Below, in pieces: positions 44,515 through 56,622 of a stretch of DNA of 64,000 bases. Position 1 is the stretch's first letter. Each line of letters starts with the position of its first letter. The notes under the pieces were generated by a model that worked only from the letters and a program-made list of their open reading frames with translations, made no database searches and had not been told where the DNA came from. The position numbers and the translations under genes were made by a program. Origin of the DNA: Datisca glomerata (taxonomy: Eukaryota; Streptophyta; Magnoliopsida; Cucurbitales; Datiscaceae); the NCBI GenBank assembly GCA_003255025.1, contig QANY01013250.1:930001-994000 (forward strand). Reading direction: 5' to 3'.

Positions 44515-45720
44515 TTTTTTGTTTATCAAATATGTATTGAGATTCACCAAATATGTATTGTGGTTCATCAAATATGTACTGGAGTTCATCAAATATGTAT
44601 TGAGATTCACCAATTACGTACAAATTAATGATTTTTGGAAAGTTCACCAAATATGTACAGGAGTTCACCAAATATGTATTGGGGTTCACCAAATATGTAT
44701 TGGGGTTTACCAAATATATACAAAGTCAATTTTATATATATTTGGTGAACCCCAGTACGTATTTAGTGAACTACATTTTTGGTGAACTCCATTACTTATT
44801 TGGTGAAAACCAACACATATTTGGTGAATTCATCCAAAAATTATTAATTTGTATGTATTTTTGGTGAACCACAGTACATACTTGGTAAACCTCAGTATAT
44901 ATTTGGTGAACCTCTTTAAGATTTATTAATTTGTACATATTTGGTGAAACTCATTACATATTTGGTGAACTCGAGTACATATTCAGTAAACCCCTAATGC
45001 ATTACGGTTCATCAAATACGTACAAATTAATAATTCTTGAAAAAATTTACCAAATATGTATAGGTGTTCACCAAATACGTTCTGGGATTCACCAAATATG
45101 TATAGGTGTTCACCAAATACGTTCCGGGGTTCACCAAATATGAATTAGGGTTCACCAATTGCGTACTAGGATTCACCAAATACGTACAAAATCAATTTTT
45201 CTGAACCCCTCCCAAGATTTATTAATTTTTTACATATTTGGTGAACCTCACTACATATTTAATGAACCCTACAAGAATTATTAATTTGTACGTATTTGGT
45301 GAACTCCAGTACATATTTGGTGAACCTAATGTAATGGAGTTCACCAAATACGTACAATTAATAATTTTTGAAGGGGTTCACCAAATATATATTGAGATTC
45401 ACCAAATACATGTAAAATTCATAATTATTGGAGGGATTCATCAAATATGTACTAGGGTTCACCAAATATGTACAAAGTCAATTTTGGTGAACCCCTATAA
45501 GAATTATAATTTTATACGTATTTGATGAACCACAGTACATATTGGTGAAACTTAGTACATATTTGGTGAACCACTCTAAAAATTATTAATTTGTACGTAT
45601 TCGGTGAACCTCAACACATATTTGGTGAACACATGTACATATTTGATGAACCCCAATATATTTTTGGTGAACCTCTCAAAAAAATGAATTTTTAATTTTT
45701 GGTGAAACCCTCAAGATTCC
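44515..45720. repeat. array of TTCACCAAATATGTA repeats in alternating-orientation blocks
   Basis: The core TTCACCAAATA(T/C)GTA recurs every 22-26 bp, more than 40 times counting both strands. It is organised in blocks: forward about 44,520-44,722, reverse 44,735-44,990, forward 45,005-45,195, reverse 45,233-45,330, forward 45,336-45,475, reverse 45,484-45,715. Block switches occur at two kinds of linker, ACAAAGTCAATTTT and ACAAATTAATAATTTTTG (and reverses). The frames it leaves open are artefacts of the repeat. Confidence 0.9.
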
Positions 45721-46436
45721 CTTTATACCCCACTACGAATTTGATGAACATAAAAAAACCCAATTTCCATCATGAATGTGCAAATAGCCCTTCTTTGTTG
45801 CCAAACTCCAGTTGGATGGCTTCAATCGCCAATCAACGTCCTGAACGATATAGCTTAACAGGCAATCGCCTATGAGGCCCCTAAACGTCATTTATTTGGT
45901 CATAATCACCATTTTTTGCCCTAATCATCATCATCACTAAATATCTTAAATTTATAATTTTTTACTTAATTACCGTACACCCGACAAATCATCGATAAAA
46001 ATAGAAAGAATTCATTCTCTAAATGTAAAAATTCACCATATTCACTTATTAAGTGAAATGAGATTGGATTAAGTAAGGTTCCCGAAATAATTGAATACTT
46101 ATTCATAAACTCGATAAAAGTGTCGTTGATAATGTTATTGTATTTTTGGGACAAGTATCAAGCGAGACAAGTTTTTACCATGTATAAATATAAGTCTTGA
46201 TGTTATGATGGTCGGTAAATTTTATCAGTTTGACGAACATGTATAACCGTAATGTTAGGTTCTACTGTTAAATCGAACTTATCAGCTAAAAGTATAAAAT
46301 TAAATATTATAATTTAAAATTTAACCTTTTATTTTATAATTATAACCCCAAATTTTTTGAAAATAACCTCATTTACATATTTATTTTATAACCCTAATAT
46401 ATATTTTTAAATCAACCTTATTTTGGTGTTTAGGAG
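45721..46436. other. AT-rich spacer between two repeat arrays
   Basis: No gene. It contains CAATCGCC/CGCCTATGAGGC words related to the duplicated unit that follows at 46,437. Confidence 0.5.
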
Positions 46437-46650
46437 CCCGAACGCCACTGAAAAGATGGCATTTAAGAGCCCAAACGCCACCTCTTGGCTCTAAACGCCA
46501 TCATTACATGGCAATTGGGCCACGTCTAGAAACCCTAGGCTAAACTCCACTGAGAGGATGGCATTTAGGGGCCCAAAAGTACCTATTGGCTCTAAATGCC
46601 ATCACTACATGGCGACTCGCCATGCAGTGATGGCGTTTAGGTGCTCATTT
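46437..46650. repeat. about 104-bp duplicated unit with AACGCCA / CATGGCG words
   Basis: 46,437-46,511 and 46,541-46,614 are two copies of one unit: CCACTGA(A/G)A(G/A)GATGGCATTTA ... TTGGCTCTAAA(C/T)GCCATCA then TACATGGC. Inside each unit the words GATGGCATTTA and TAAA(C/T)GCCATC are inverted relative to each other, so each can form a hairpin. Confidence 0.75.
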
Positions 46651-46689
46651 TGGTGTTTGGGCCCTAGTGCGGTGTTTAAGCTTTTGGAT

Positions 46690-46860
46690 CTCCAATAGTA
46701 TTTATTGTGGCATTTTTAGTATTAACTGCGGCCGTTTTAGCGTCTATTGTAGTGGTTTTAGTGTCTATTGTGGTGGTTTTAGTGTCTATTGCGACGGTTT
46801 TAGTGGCTATAGCGGCGGTTTTAGTGTTTTGAACGGCGGGTTTTGGTTCTATACCGACGG
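46690..46860 (+). repeat. 23-24-bp tandem repeat (about 7 units)
   Basis: Units of the type GGTTTTAGTGTCTATTG(T/C)GG(T/C), increasingly diverged to either side. Confidence 0.75.
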
Positions 46861-46929
46861 TTTTATTTTTACACTTAGCTATTTTTACAACTTAGCCACA
46901 CACCTTGATAATTTTCACCCACGTAGTAA

Positions 46930-48420
46930 TTTTCTATCTATTTGACATTTTGATGTACTTGTTCTATCATGCAACCATTTTTTCATGCACTTAGACATTT
47001 TCACATACATTCCCTATGTCAAATCTCCATATATACATGGCGATTCGTCATGCACACATGTTGATTGGTTCCTAATCGCCGTGCAGACATTTTGATTGGT
47101 TCCCAATCGCCATGTTCTCAGTTGGTCATTTTCATAGACTTATTAATATTTACATTTGGTCATTTTCACATATTTGTGTATTCTTGCTCATACACTTTGT
47201 TATTTTCATACACTTTGTTATTTTCACACACTTATCAATTTTTACAACTTAGTCAATTTCACACACTTAATTATTTTCACACACTAAATCATTTTCACAC
47301 ATTTAGTCATGTCACACTTAGACATTTTCACATACTTTATCATAGTCGATAAATTATATATTCACACACTTGGTCATTTTCACACATTTCCATATACTTG
47401 TCATTTTTATGTAGTTATTTGGCTACACTTGGTCGTTTTTACAAGTCATTTTTACACACTTAGCCTTTTTTTTACAGCTTTTCACATACACTTCATTATT
47501 TTCATTCTAAGTAATTTTCTCAACCTTTGTCATTTTTATGTACTCGTTTTGTCACTTAGCCATATTTTCATGCACTTGGAAATTTTCTCTACTTTGCCAT
47601 TTTCATGTATGTGTTTTGATGGAACTTAACTATTTTACTTAATCATTTTCACAAGATAACCTTTTTCACAAAAGTGTTTTGATACACTTAACTATTTTTA
47701 TATACTTAGTCATTTTCACACACATGATCATTTTCATACCTTTAGTCATTTTCACACAGTTAGTCATTTTCACATACTTAGTTATTTCCACACACTTGCC
47801 AATTTCCATACACACACTTGCCAATTTCACACACTTAGCCATTTTCACACACTTAGCTATTTTCATACAGTTAGTCATTTTGACACGTTTAATCATTTTC
47901 ATGGTTAGTCATTTTCACACGCTTAACCATTTTCATATAAATAGTCATTTTACACAATATACATTTTTATATACTTAGCAAATTTAACGTAGTTAGTAAT
48001 TTCAAATCGCCAGGCTCTCATTTGACTTTTTAGTTGGTAGCTGGTTGGTGCATGGTTCTCGTGCAATTAATATGGTGCCTTGTCCATTTTCACACATTTT
48101 AATATACATGTCATTTTCATGTAGTTATTTTGTTGCACTTAGTCATTTTTAGACACGTAGCCACTTATATACAAATAGTCATTTCCGTGACTTGATCATT
48201 TTCACAACTTAACAATTTTTATGCACTAAGTCATCTTTTCATTTACTTATTATTTTTTTCACACTTTGACATTTTCATGTACTTGTTTTGATACTTAGCT
48301 ATTTTCTTACCCTTAGCCATATTTTCACATACTTAGACATTTTCACATACACTTAGCCATTTTTACAACTTACCATATACACTTAGCGATTTTCAATCAC
48401 TTAGTAATTTTCTCCACAGG
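46930..48420 (+). repeat. degenerate 18-bp minisatellite, CATTTTCACACACTTAGT
   Basis: About 1.5 kb built on CATTTTCACACACTTAGT, many units diverged by a few bases. It is interrupted near 47,030-47,120 and 48,000-48,060 by short blocks with AATCGCCATG-type words also seen at 46,440-46,620. The open frames with HFHT-like repeats are a by-product; no gene is called. Confidence 0.85.
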
Positions 48421-49303
48421 TGTCGAGTAACATAGTTTTTCACCATATTTTCATGCAATTATGCATTTTTACATACAATGCCAAGGAATCAATAATGTTA
48501 TTCCTTTTGCTTGAAACAAATGAACTTTCAACACCAAGAAATCATTACAATGTTTTCAAGTTTCTGCACTATTTAATTGAACAAAATCAACATAAATTAT
48601 ACACTAGAAATTTGATTGTGTTAGTGTCTTTATTCCAACAAAAAATTCCAATCTACGGATCAAGTGAGTTTGAAACTAACTACTTGAATTTGTATCATAT
48701 GTACATGTTTTTTCTCACAATTCATTATTCTTTACATCAACACGATTTGATTCCTTCCGAGCCAAACCTATTATCTGAGGCATATGTAATATTAAGTACC
48801 ACCTTTATGATTGCCATAATGAAGATTATTATTGAGTAGAAAGCCAAAATGCTTGCCTTCATAATCTGTGATCATGTGCTAATCATTTTTTCAGGTTTGG
48901 ATCATGTGAAGGCCACTTCAAAGTATAGATACAAGATATTAGGTCAGACAAAATTTAAAGGGTTTCTTTATGAATATCTTTTTCAGATAAATTAATAATA
49001 ACAAATTAGTCTATTTAAGAAACATTGTTCACCTTCTCTCAGACAAATAGAAGTCCATATCCTCATTAATAATATACTATTACCTAAATAATAAAGGAAG
49101 TACACAAGTACATATGACTTTAAACAACAGACAAAGGAGTAAGTCAATGTGTTTTAACTTATCAAATGGCTTGGCAAGTGTTAAAGCAATTTCTACAACA
49201 TTATATAAACATAAAACATTCTAGATTTAATGTTAAGTTATATATATCAAGCGGCAGAAGCATGACAATAAAAAGGACTAAAAACAAGGAAATGAGTTAA
49301 CCA
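48421..49303. other. spacer with an unassigned open frame
   Basis: A 139-codon plus-strand frame (48,420-48,839) starts inside the minisatellite edge and matches no family I recognise. I do not call it a gene. The remainder is AT-rich. Confidence 0.35.
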
Positions 49304-49975
49304 TACCGCCCATGATGAGTCTCTTCCCCCTCAAAGTAAAAACATGTCATCTGATCATGCACTAGCTCTTGCATACCTACAACATAAGGTTAATCATTTT
49401 TTACTTTGATGTAAAAAGATGGAACATAAAAGTAAGTTCATTTTTTGCATTTGTAAACAAAAATTAAGAATTTACGTTCTAGTAGAAGGTCTATCACCTT
49501 CTAGATTTAGCCTCCGCCAAACATATGGCTTCTGAGCAGTATCCAAGACTCAAGCGTTAAGCAAAGCTCTTTTTCTTGATAAAGAATGCAACATTTACAT
49601 CATTAGATATCTTAGGATCAATCCAAAAAATCTTATAGCAATGTAAAAAAATTTGATTCTGGATGAATTATTCATAAAAATGTAAACATCTAGCACTGCA
49701 TATCTGAAGTAAATTTGCACACCACAATACTCAAGAGGATCATGATAAAATAAAGGACTTTGCTATTATTCTCTTATCATTTGGTATCACTCTATGAAAA
49801 TACTAGTGATATCCTAATTCATGAGAGAACACTTGCCACAGTAAAGATTGCAAAAATAAATAAATAAGATAGAACGAAATGATCACAGGTCTCTACCATC
49901 GTTGCCGCTCAAAACAACTAGATATCTTTGAGCAACCAAGTCCATTACATGGTCATAGCGAGGTCCAGGTCCCTA
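49304..49975 (-). pseudogene. BSL-type kelch/PPP phosphatase fragment
   Basis: Three minus-strand exon-like pieces match consecutive kelch-repeat segments of BSU1-like (BSL) Ser/Thr phosphatases: GPGPRYDHVMDLVAQRYLVV then LSGNDGR (about 49,887-49,975), VLDTAQKPYVWRRLNLEGDR (about 49,476-49,562), and SDDMFLL then GGRDSS (about 49,304-49,377). The order and apparent splice sites (donor after GDRPSTR, acceptor GTAG) are those of a genomic copy, not a retrocopy. At least three codons are stops (the Trp before VLDTAQ is TGA; two more in the last piece). No phosphatase domain is present. BSL proteins act in brassinosteroid signalling; this piece is non-functional. Confidence 0.78.
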
Positions 49976-49999
49976 TCTTTTCTCGACATTCACATTTAA

Positions 50000-52900
50000 A
50001 AAAGAGCTAAAATAGTCTTTCTTATACTAAAATTCAAGATCATGGTGAAACTACGCTCACCCATGCTACTTGAACTTATCATTGGTCAAGTCGAGCACAT
50101 AGAGGTCCTTTGTTGAATGCCTAGTTTAGGAGAGAAGCTTCTAAACAAGCTCAAGAAACCATGGAAGATGTCAGAGAAAATCCTAAAATTGTGATCAACC
50201 AAAATAATCGGGCGATTTGAGACTATACTATGCGAGTGGTCAATGAGACTGCATCTACCATTAAACGCCTTGTTATTAATACCAACAATTTTTATATTAA
50301 GCCTACTATCATTAACATGGTGCGAGCGAATCAATTCAGTGGCCTGCCTAATGATGATTCAAATGTTCACATACCAATTTTTTACGAAATATGTGAGACA
50401 TTCAAACATAACAATGTCTCAACTGATGTAGTTAAGCTGGGATTATTCCCATTTTCACTTTGAGATAAGGCTAAGAGTTAGTTGAACTCTTTACCCGCTG
50501 GATCAATCACCACTTGGAATGGGCCGTCTGAGAAATTTTTGGCTAAGTTCTTTCCACAAGCTAAAACAACCAAGATGAGGAATAAGATCACTACCTTTGT
50601 GCAATATGATATTGAGTCTTTTTATGAAGCTTGAAAGAGGTTTAAAGAGATTTTGAGAGGGTGCCTATATTCTGGTCTCCCTAGATGGCTACAAGTTCAA
50701 TCTTTCTACTATGGGTTGGAGATTTCAACGAGGACACTAGTCGATGCAGCTCCAAGAGGATCTTTAACAGGCAACACACATGAGGAGGTTTATGCTTTGC
50801 TTGAAGAAATAGTTGCTAATGCCTATCAATGGCCAATTAAGTGTAACGTACTGAGAAAGATTCATGGAGCTCATGAAGTTGATGTTTTTACTAATCTTAC
50901 TACTCTTACTGCTCAAGCAGCTACAATGTCCAAGCAATTGAGCTCTTTCACTGCTAATACTAGTGCTATTCATGCTTCACGGGAAGTTTATAATTTGTGC
51001 AATGGACCTTATCTTAGTACTGAATGTCAAGCTGATAATCCCTTTGCTCCTTCTCAGTTAGAACATGTTAATTTTGTTGAGAATTACAACAGGCAGAATA
51101 ACCCATTCTCCTACATTTATAACCAAGGGTGACGAAATCACCCTAATTTCTCTTGGAAGAATAATGAGAATGTGATGAATCCACCAGGTTCTACTCAGCC
51201 TCAACAACCTAAATTTTTTTAGAAGATGTTATTGCCCAGCTCACAGTCAATACTACTCAATTTATGGCAAGAACATATGCTACACTTTAGAGGCAAGAAA
51301 CAAGTATTCAAAGTCAAGCTGCATCTATTTAGAATTTGGAGCTTCAAATGGGTCAACTATCAGAAATACCAACTCAGAGACCACAATGTTCTCTACCGAG
51401 CAACACTGAGAGGAATCCAACAGAACAAGTAAGCCCGATTACCCTTCGTAGTGGCAATGAGTTAGTAGAAGTGAAGAAAGTAACAGTTGAAAGCTTTCAG
51501 TCAATTGAAGCACAAACTGAGGTTGTAGGTGGTGATTTTATTGAGAACTCATAAAAGAAGAAAGATAAGCCTAAGTCAAAGCTCTTTCTCGATAATCCTT
51601 CACCTTATGTCCCACCTATCCCATTGGTTCAGTGATTCCTGAAGCAAAAACTAAACAAGCAGTTTTCTAAGTTTCTTGATGTGTTTAGGAAATACATATA
51701 AACATCCATTTTGCCAATGCTTGGGAATAGATGTCGAGCTATGTCAAATTCATGAAGGAAATTCTCTCCAACAAGAGAAAGCTAAAGGAGTATGAGACAA
51801 TTGCACTTCCTGAGTACTGTAGTGCTATCTTGTAAAATAAATTGGCTCCGAAGCTAAAGGACCCTATGAGTTTTATTGTTCCTTGCACCATAGGGACAAT
51901 ATTTTAAAAACGCTCTATGTGATCTTGGAGTTGATATCAATTTGATGCCATATTCAATTTACAAGAAGCTAGTTCTTAGAGAAGCTAGGGCCAACTGATA
52001 GATCTATCAGATATCCACGGGGAATTATTGAGGACGTCTTGGTAAATGTGGATAAATTTATTTTTCCAGCTAATTTTATTGTCCTTTATATGAAGGAAAG
52101 CTAAGAAATTCTAATTATTCTTGGTAGACCACTATTAGCTACAAGAGTAACTCTTATTGATGTGAAAAAAATGAGAACTTGTTTTGAGAGTGCAAGAAAA
52201 TCAAGTAATTTTCAATGTCTTCAAAGCAATAAAACATCCAAATGATATGAATAGTTGTTTGCAGGTGGATTGTGAAGAATTGGGAGAAGGTAAACCTAGA
52301 CACCTACCATCTATTGAAAAGCCATCAGTGTTAGACCTCCACCTTCAGTACATCTTTATGGGAGAAGCATCCACACTGTCTGTCATTATCTCTACTTCGT
52401 TAAATGGTAAACAAGAAGACAAGTTGTTGAGGATGTTGAGAGAGAACAAAACGATCTTAGGCTAGTCAATTTCTGACACAAAGGAAATTCTAAAGTCAGT
52501 GACAACGGGTGAGACCTGTATGATCATTATGTATGACTGAAGACATTAAAGAAAGTGCTACCGGGAGGTAACTCGATTTTATTTATGTTATTTCATTTTT
52601 TTATTTTTTTAATTATTTTCTTTTGCTTATTTTTTTTTGTTTTTTTTTTTCAGGTTTTTAAATTAAAAAACTATGGACAAATTTGGCTCATGGACCACTT
52701 TCCTCTTAGTTGGAGACAACATGAACAATGCAGAGAATGACGAGGATGATAGTTCATCATATTCAGGGAAGTTTTCTCTACTTACTCCTTTTTCATATTT
52801 TCTTAGCATTAAGGACAATGGAATTTTTTAGTTTAGGGGTGGTGGCTTTAGTTGAAATTTCATTTTTTGACGTTCTGTTGTAGACAGCACTAACACCTAT

Positions 52901-55308
52901 GATGAGATTGGTTTTGAATTATGGATAGCTTTAGAAAAAATGATAAATTTGTGTATCGGCGTGTGTTTGAACTAATTATTGATTTACATTTCACTAGAGA
53001 ATCACAACATATTGAGCATCTAGCCTTGAGTGTTTGATTATCTTTTTGCTTAGAGAACGTTTATGTGACTTAAGAAATCATTATGATCTTATAAGAACTC
53101 TTAAACCAATTTTGATTGTTTTTAGGAAAAATTCTAGGTTGCGCTTCACTTAGGACATGATTTAGGCAATCTTTGGACTATTTGAGCTTTTCAATTCAAC
53201 CTGTGCATAATTATTTTCCTAGTCATTCTTGTTGAGCCTAAATAACCATTTTTTATAACCTATGACAATTTCACAATCTTATAAAAAGTTTTCCCCAATA
53301 ACACTTTTTACTCATAGTATTTGGATGTTCTAGAAAAATACTTAGAGCTATAACAATCTGGGTGGATTTGAGGAGTTGCGATATAAAAAAATTATGAATA
53401 AATTTGATTTCCTAGCCTCTTAGACTTGAATGACTAAGCTCAAAGGGGTGTCGGAGCTATTAGCTGAAAGCTCGTTAAGGAAAAGAGAAGCTTAAGGAAA
53501 TTAAATTAAAAAAAAATGGTTGGGCATGGTTGATAATTCCAGAGGTGGAATGACAAGTTTGGGGGTGTTACAAGAAAAGTTGAGTTAAGCTCGTCGAGCA
53601 AGTGTGACTATGAGTAAAGATTGAGCTGAAATAATATCATTTTATCATGCCCTAAACCCTAGCCATACATTATAAGCCTACGAAAGTTCTAATGACCCAA
53701 AATGTTGTGGTTTGCCTACATTAGTGGTGAATGACATGAAAAATTGGCTTGTGGAGATCTAATCTAGTAATAGATTAATAGATCCGTTTTTTATAATATT
53801 TGGTTGCATGAACTCATTTAAGACTAAGAATTTGGATGGCTTAAGGCGACACACACCCACTCAGGATTTTTCAAGGTGTAATGTAAGTTGTTAGTTATGT
53901 TGAAACTTTACATGATCACAATTCAAAAGTTTTTCTTGGGTTATCACTATTTTGAAATTTCTTAGACATGTTTAGTTAGTCAAAACATTTCATCATTTGA
54001 TCCGTAGTTTTGCTTAATTAGTGTGTAATATTTTCTTATTTGATTTTTTATTTTAGTTTTGATGAGTGCGTTTCACAATCATATTTTAGATAATCTGAAC
54101 TTTAATTTTGTTGGTTCTTTGAGTTTTATTGTTTGTTTTTGTTTTTATATTGTATGTTAGATATTCAAATGTATTTGAGTTGATTTTGAAAGATTTAGAA
54201 GGCAAGAATGCCTATAAAATGAGAAAAATATGGATCTGGACAGAATGGCCTGTGCCGCGGCGCTGGCTTCCACCGTCACGACGCTGGAAGCAACCACAAG
54301 AAGTAGTAAGCCAGCGCCGAGGCGCTAGATTCCCAGAGTCACGGCGCTAGCTCCCACCGCCGCGATGCTGGTGCGATTTTACATATTCTTTTGCTCCAAT
54401 CCAATTCTTGACGAGCCCTAGTGTATAAATATAATATTTTAGGATTCTTGGGGGACTTTTTTGGCCGTGAGAGATAGAGGAGAAATCTCTTAGAGAGGAG
54501 AACAAGAAGATCGAACCTGGAAATGGATCTCAACTTCAAATTCATCTTCAATATCTAGTTTTTCTTCTCTCTTTTCTCTATTTTTCTTGAATATTAATAG
54601 GATGTTTTCTTATTTTAGTATGTTAAAATTTTCTTATTTAGGGTTACAACATAACCAAACCATTATTGTTCATATATTTTGAATTACAATTCAATCGATT
54701 TTTATTCAGTATTATTGAGTCTTATAAGTTGTTCTTAATGCTTGTGATCGTCTAGCCAACTATTGCATGATTTTGGATTTAATTCTGCGACTGAGAAGTG
54801 ATGATTAAATTTAATCTTTGTTTATAATGCCACTATAATTCATAAGTTAGAGATACTTATAGATCTAGTGTAGCAATTGTAGTTTCTTGTGTTTAATGAG
54901 TTTCAATATATTTAATCGTGACAGAGATGTGGGATTAGTATTTTTGATTCATTGTTATTATTGCTTGAGAAATATTGATAATTACATTAGAGAAATTTGC
55001 TGTCAATAATTTGATAAATATTGATTGATTAAGATTTAGAATTCTGAGCATGTTTGGTTTGGTGAAATCGGAAACCCTAGAGTTTTTAATTATTCAAATT
55101 TGAATTATTTCTCCTTATCAAGCATTAATTTTTTTAGTTTAATTTTTCATTCAAAAATATTAACTTTTCGTCATTTTCAATTAGAATTAAAGTATAGTTA
55201 ATTTTTAATACTTTAATATCAATCAATCATGTATACGATACTCTATTTTCATAAAAAATTTATTATTGACGACGGTAGTGTACACTTGCACTCTAGAAAA
55301 ATCGTAAC
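50000..55308 (+). mobile_element. Athila-like Ty3/gypsy relic lacking most of pol
   Basis: Gag and protease-region similarity (50,161-about 52,470) is followed almost directly by the post-integrase signature CTACCGGGAGGTAACTCG (52,558 onward), a long pyrimidine-rich non-coding region (to about 53,830) and an LTR-like region. The LTR-like part has a GC-rich block with GGCGCTGG/GCGCTAG words (54,250-54,370), a TATA-like TATAAATATAA (54,424) and a probable end ATCGTAACA at about 55,308. RT, RNase H and integrase are deleted. A matching 5' LTR was not identified, so the left limit is approximate. Confidence 0.7.
50161..52470 (+). pseudogene. Athila-type gag and protease-region remnant
   Basis: Opens MEDVRENPKIVINQNNRAI then a stop. 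Gag-like segments: FSGLPNDDSNVHIPIFYEIC, VVKLGLFPFSL, SLPAGSITTWNGPSEKFLAK, STRTLVDAAPRGSL and EIVANAYQWPI. Then the linker QRPQCSLPSNTERNPTEQ with ITLRSGNEL, characteristic of Athila/gypsy gag-pol, protease-flanking KLAPKLKDPMSFIVPCTIG and LRVQENQVIFNVFKAIKHP, and finally VIISTSLNGKQEDKLLRML just before RT would begin. Many in-frame stops. Confidence 0.8.
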
Positions 55309-55740
55309 AAACGATCTGCCCCGCAACATACTATGCCAAGCCCAAGATATACATGTGACTTTCTTCACTTGGAGGAATCCTACCTTAGAGAAGTATTTAT
55401 TTTTCAGCACTTTATATAAGATTCTAGAAGGGTTAGAAAGAAGATACCAACAATTCTTGGCTAAGAGAGTCGGGTTGAAACATTCAAAGTCTTTGAATTC
55501 GATGCCTCTACAAGCCTTATCTTTAGTAAGAGAATCCCAGGAATTCCAATAGATTTTTTGTTTGTTACTCTATGATCTCCACCAAAATTGACTAAGACAT
55601 TTACAAATATATTTATAGTTTGTTACTGTAAGTTCAGAATATCGCATGGTATAAACTGGGAGAGCATAAGCCACTGCCTTAATTAGCGTTTCCTTACCTA
55701 CTGGAGATAGTAGGTGTTCGGCCCAGCCATGAATCTGGGA

Positions 55741-56622
55741 CTATATGTTTCTTCTAATATAATAAAAAAGCTTCCTCTTCGAACCTTCAAAAGTAGAGGA
55801 TATACCTAAATATTTTTCAAAACCCCCACGATGTGAAATATTGAACATATATGCTAGATGTTTTTGATAAGTTAAGGGAACATTAGGTGAAAAGCATATA
55901 GTAGTTTTTTGAAAATTTACCAGTTGTCCCAAAGATTCGCAGTAATTGTTGAGGATCAATTTGATCACATTAACCTCTGGATCCGAAGCCTTGCTAAAAA
56001 GGACTACATTATCTACAAAAAATAAGTGAGAGATAGATTGGTTTAGACTTCTAGGGGAGAATCCATGAATTCTCTTAGCTTCCACAACCAAGGAGAGATG
56101 TTTAGATAATATTTCAGCACATAATATAAATAAATAAGGTGACAAAGGGTCACCCTGTCTTATGCCACGACTAGGAAGAATTAGTTCAGTAATTTTCACA
56201 TTAATTATCACCGAAAAGGATACTGTTTTAACACACTTCATGATCCACCTTATCCAACGGTTGTGGAAATTCATTTTGGTCAATACAACATCAATGAAAG
56301 ACCATTCTAAACGATTGTACGCCTTGGCCATGTCAAGCTTTAAGATCATACTCCACACTTTGCTCTTAGACTTTTTCGTCAGAGAGTGGAGTGTTTCATG
56401 AACAATGATGATGTTATCTTGAATGCACATGCCTGCTATAAAAGCACTTTGATAAGGGGATATCAAATCATTGATAATATGATTTAATCTGTTGTTGATA
56501 TGGGTTTATAAATCACATTGCATAAACATATCGGCCGAAAGTCCCGTCTGGTCTAGGAGATTTGGATGCATTCATTTGAAATATTGTTGTTTCAATTTCA
56601 GCTTTCTGAAAAGGTGATTAAT
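55741..56622 (-). pseudogene. LINE reverse transcriptase fragment
   Basis: Readable motifs: SPYQSAFIAGMCIQDNII, ILKLDMAKAYNRLEWSFI (RT block with first catalytic Asp), LPSRGIRQGDPLSPYLFILC, and SHLFFVDNVVLFSKAS where the usual F/YADD is FVDN, so a catalytic Asp is lost. Upstream the conserved MNASKSPRPDG is followed by a stop. Confidence 0.85.

Noticed and set aside
44507..45525. Frames with EFTKYVLGFTKY or FGEPQYIF repeats on both strands
   Set aside because: Translation of the alternating TTCACCAAATATGTA array in several frames at once; not protein coding.
47065..47978. Several plus-strand frames rich in HFHTL/ILVIFTH repeats
   Set aside because: By-product of the 18-bp minisatellite, a multiple of three; no start context, no domain.
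44515..48420. CRISPR-like regular repeats
   Set aside because: Repeats are degenerate, without unique spacers of constant size, and this is a plant nuclear genome.
48420..48839. 139-codon plus-strand frame as a novel gene
   Set aside because: Begins in the minisatellite edge, AT-driven composition, no recognisable domain or promoter; kept only as an unassigned frame in the spacer entry.
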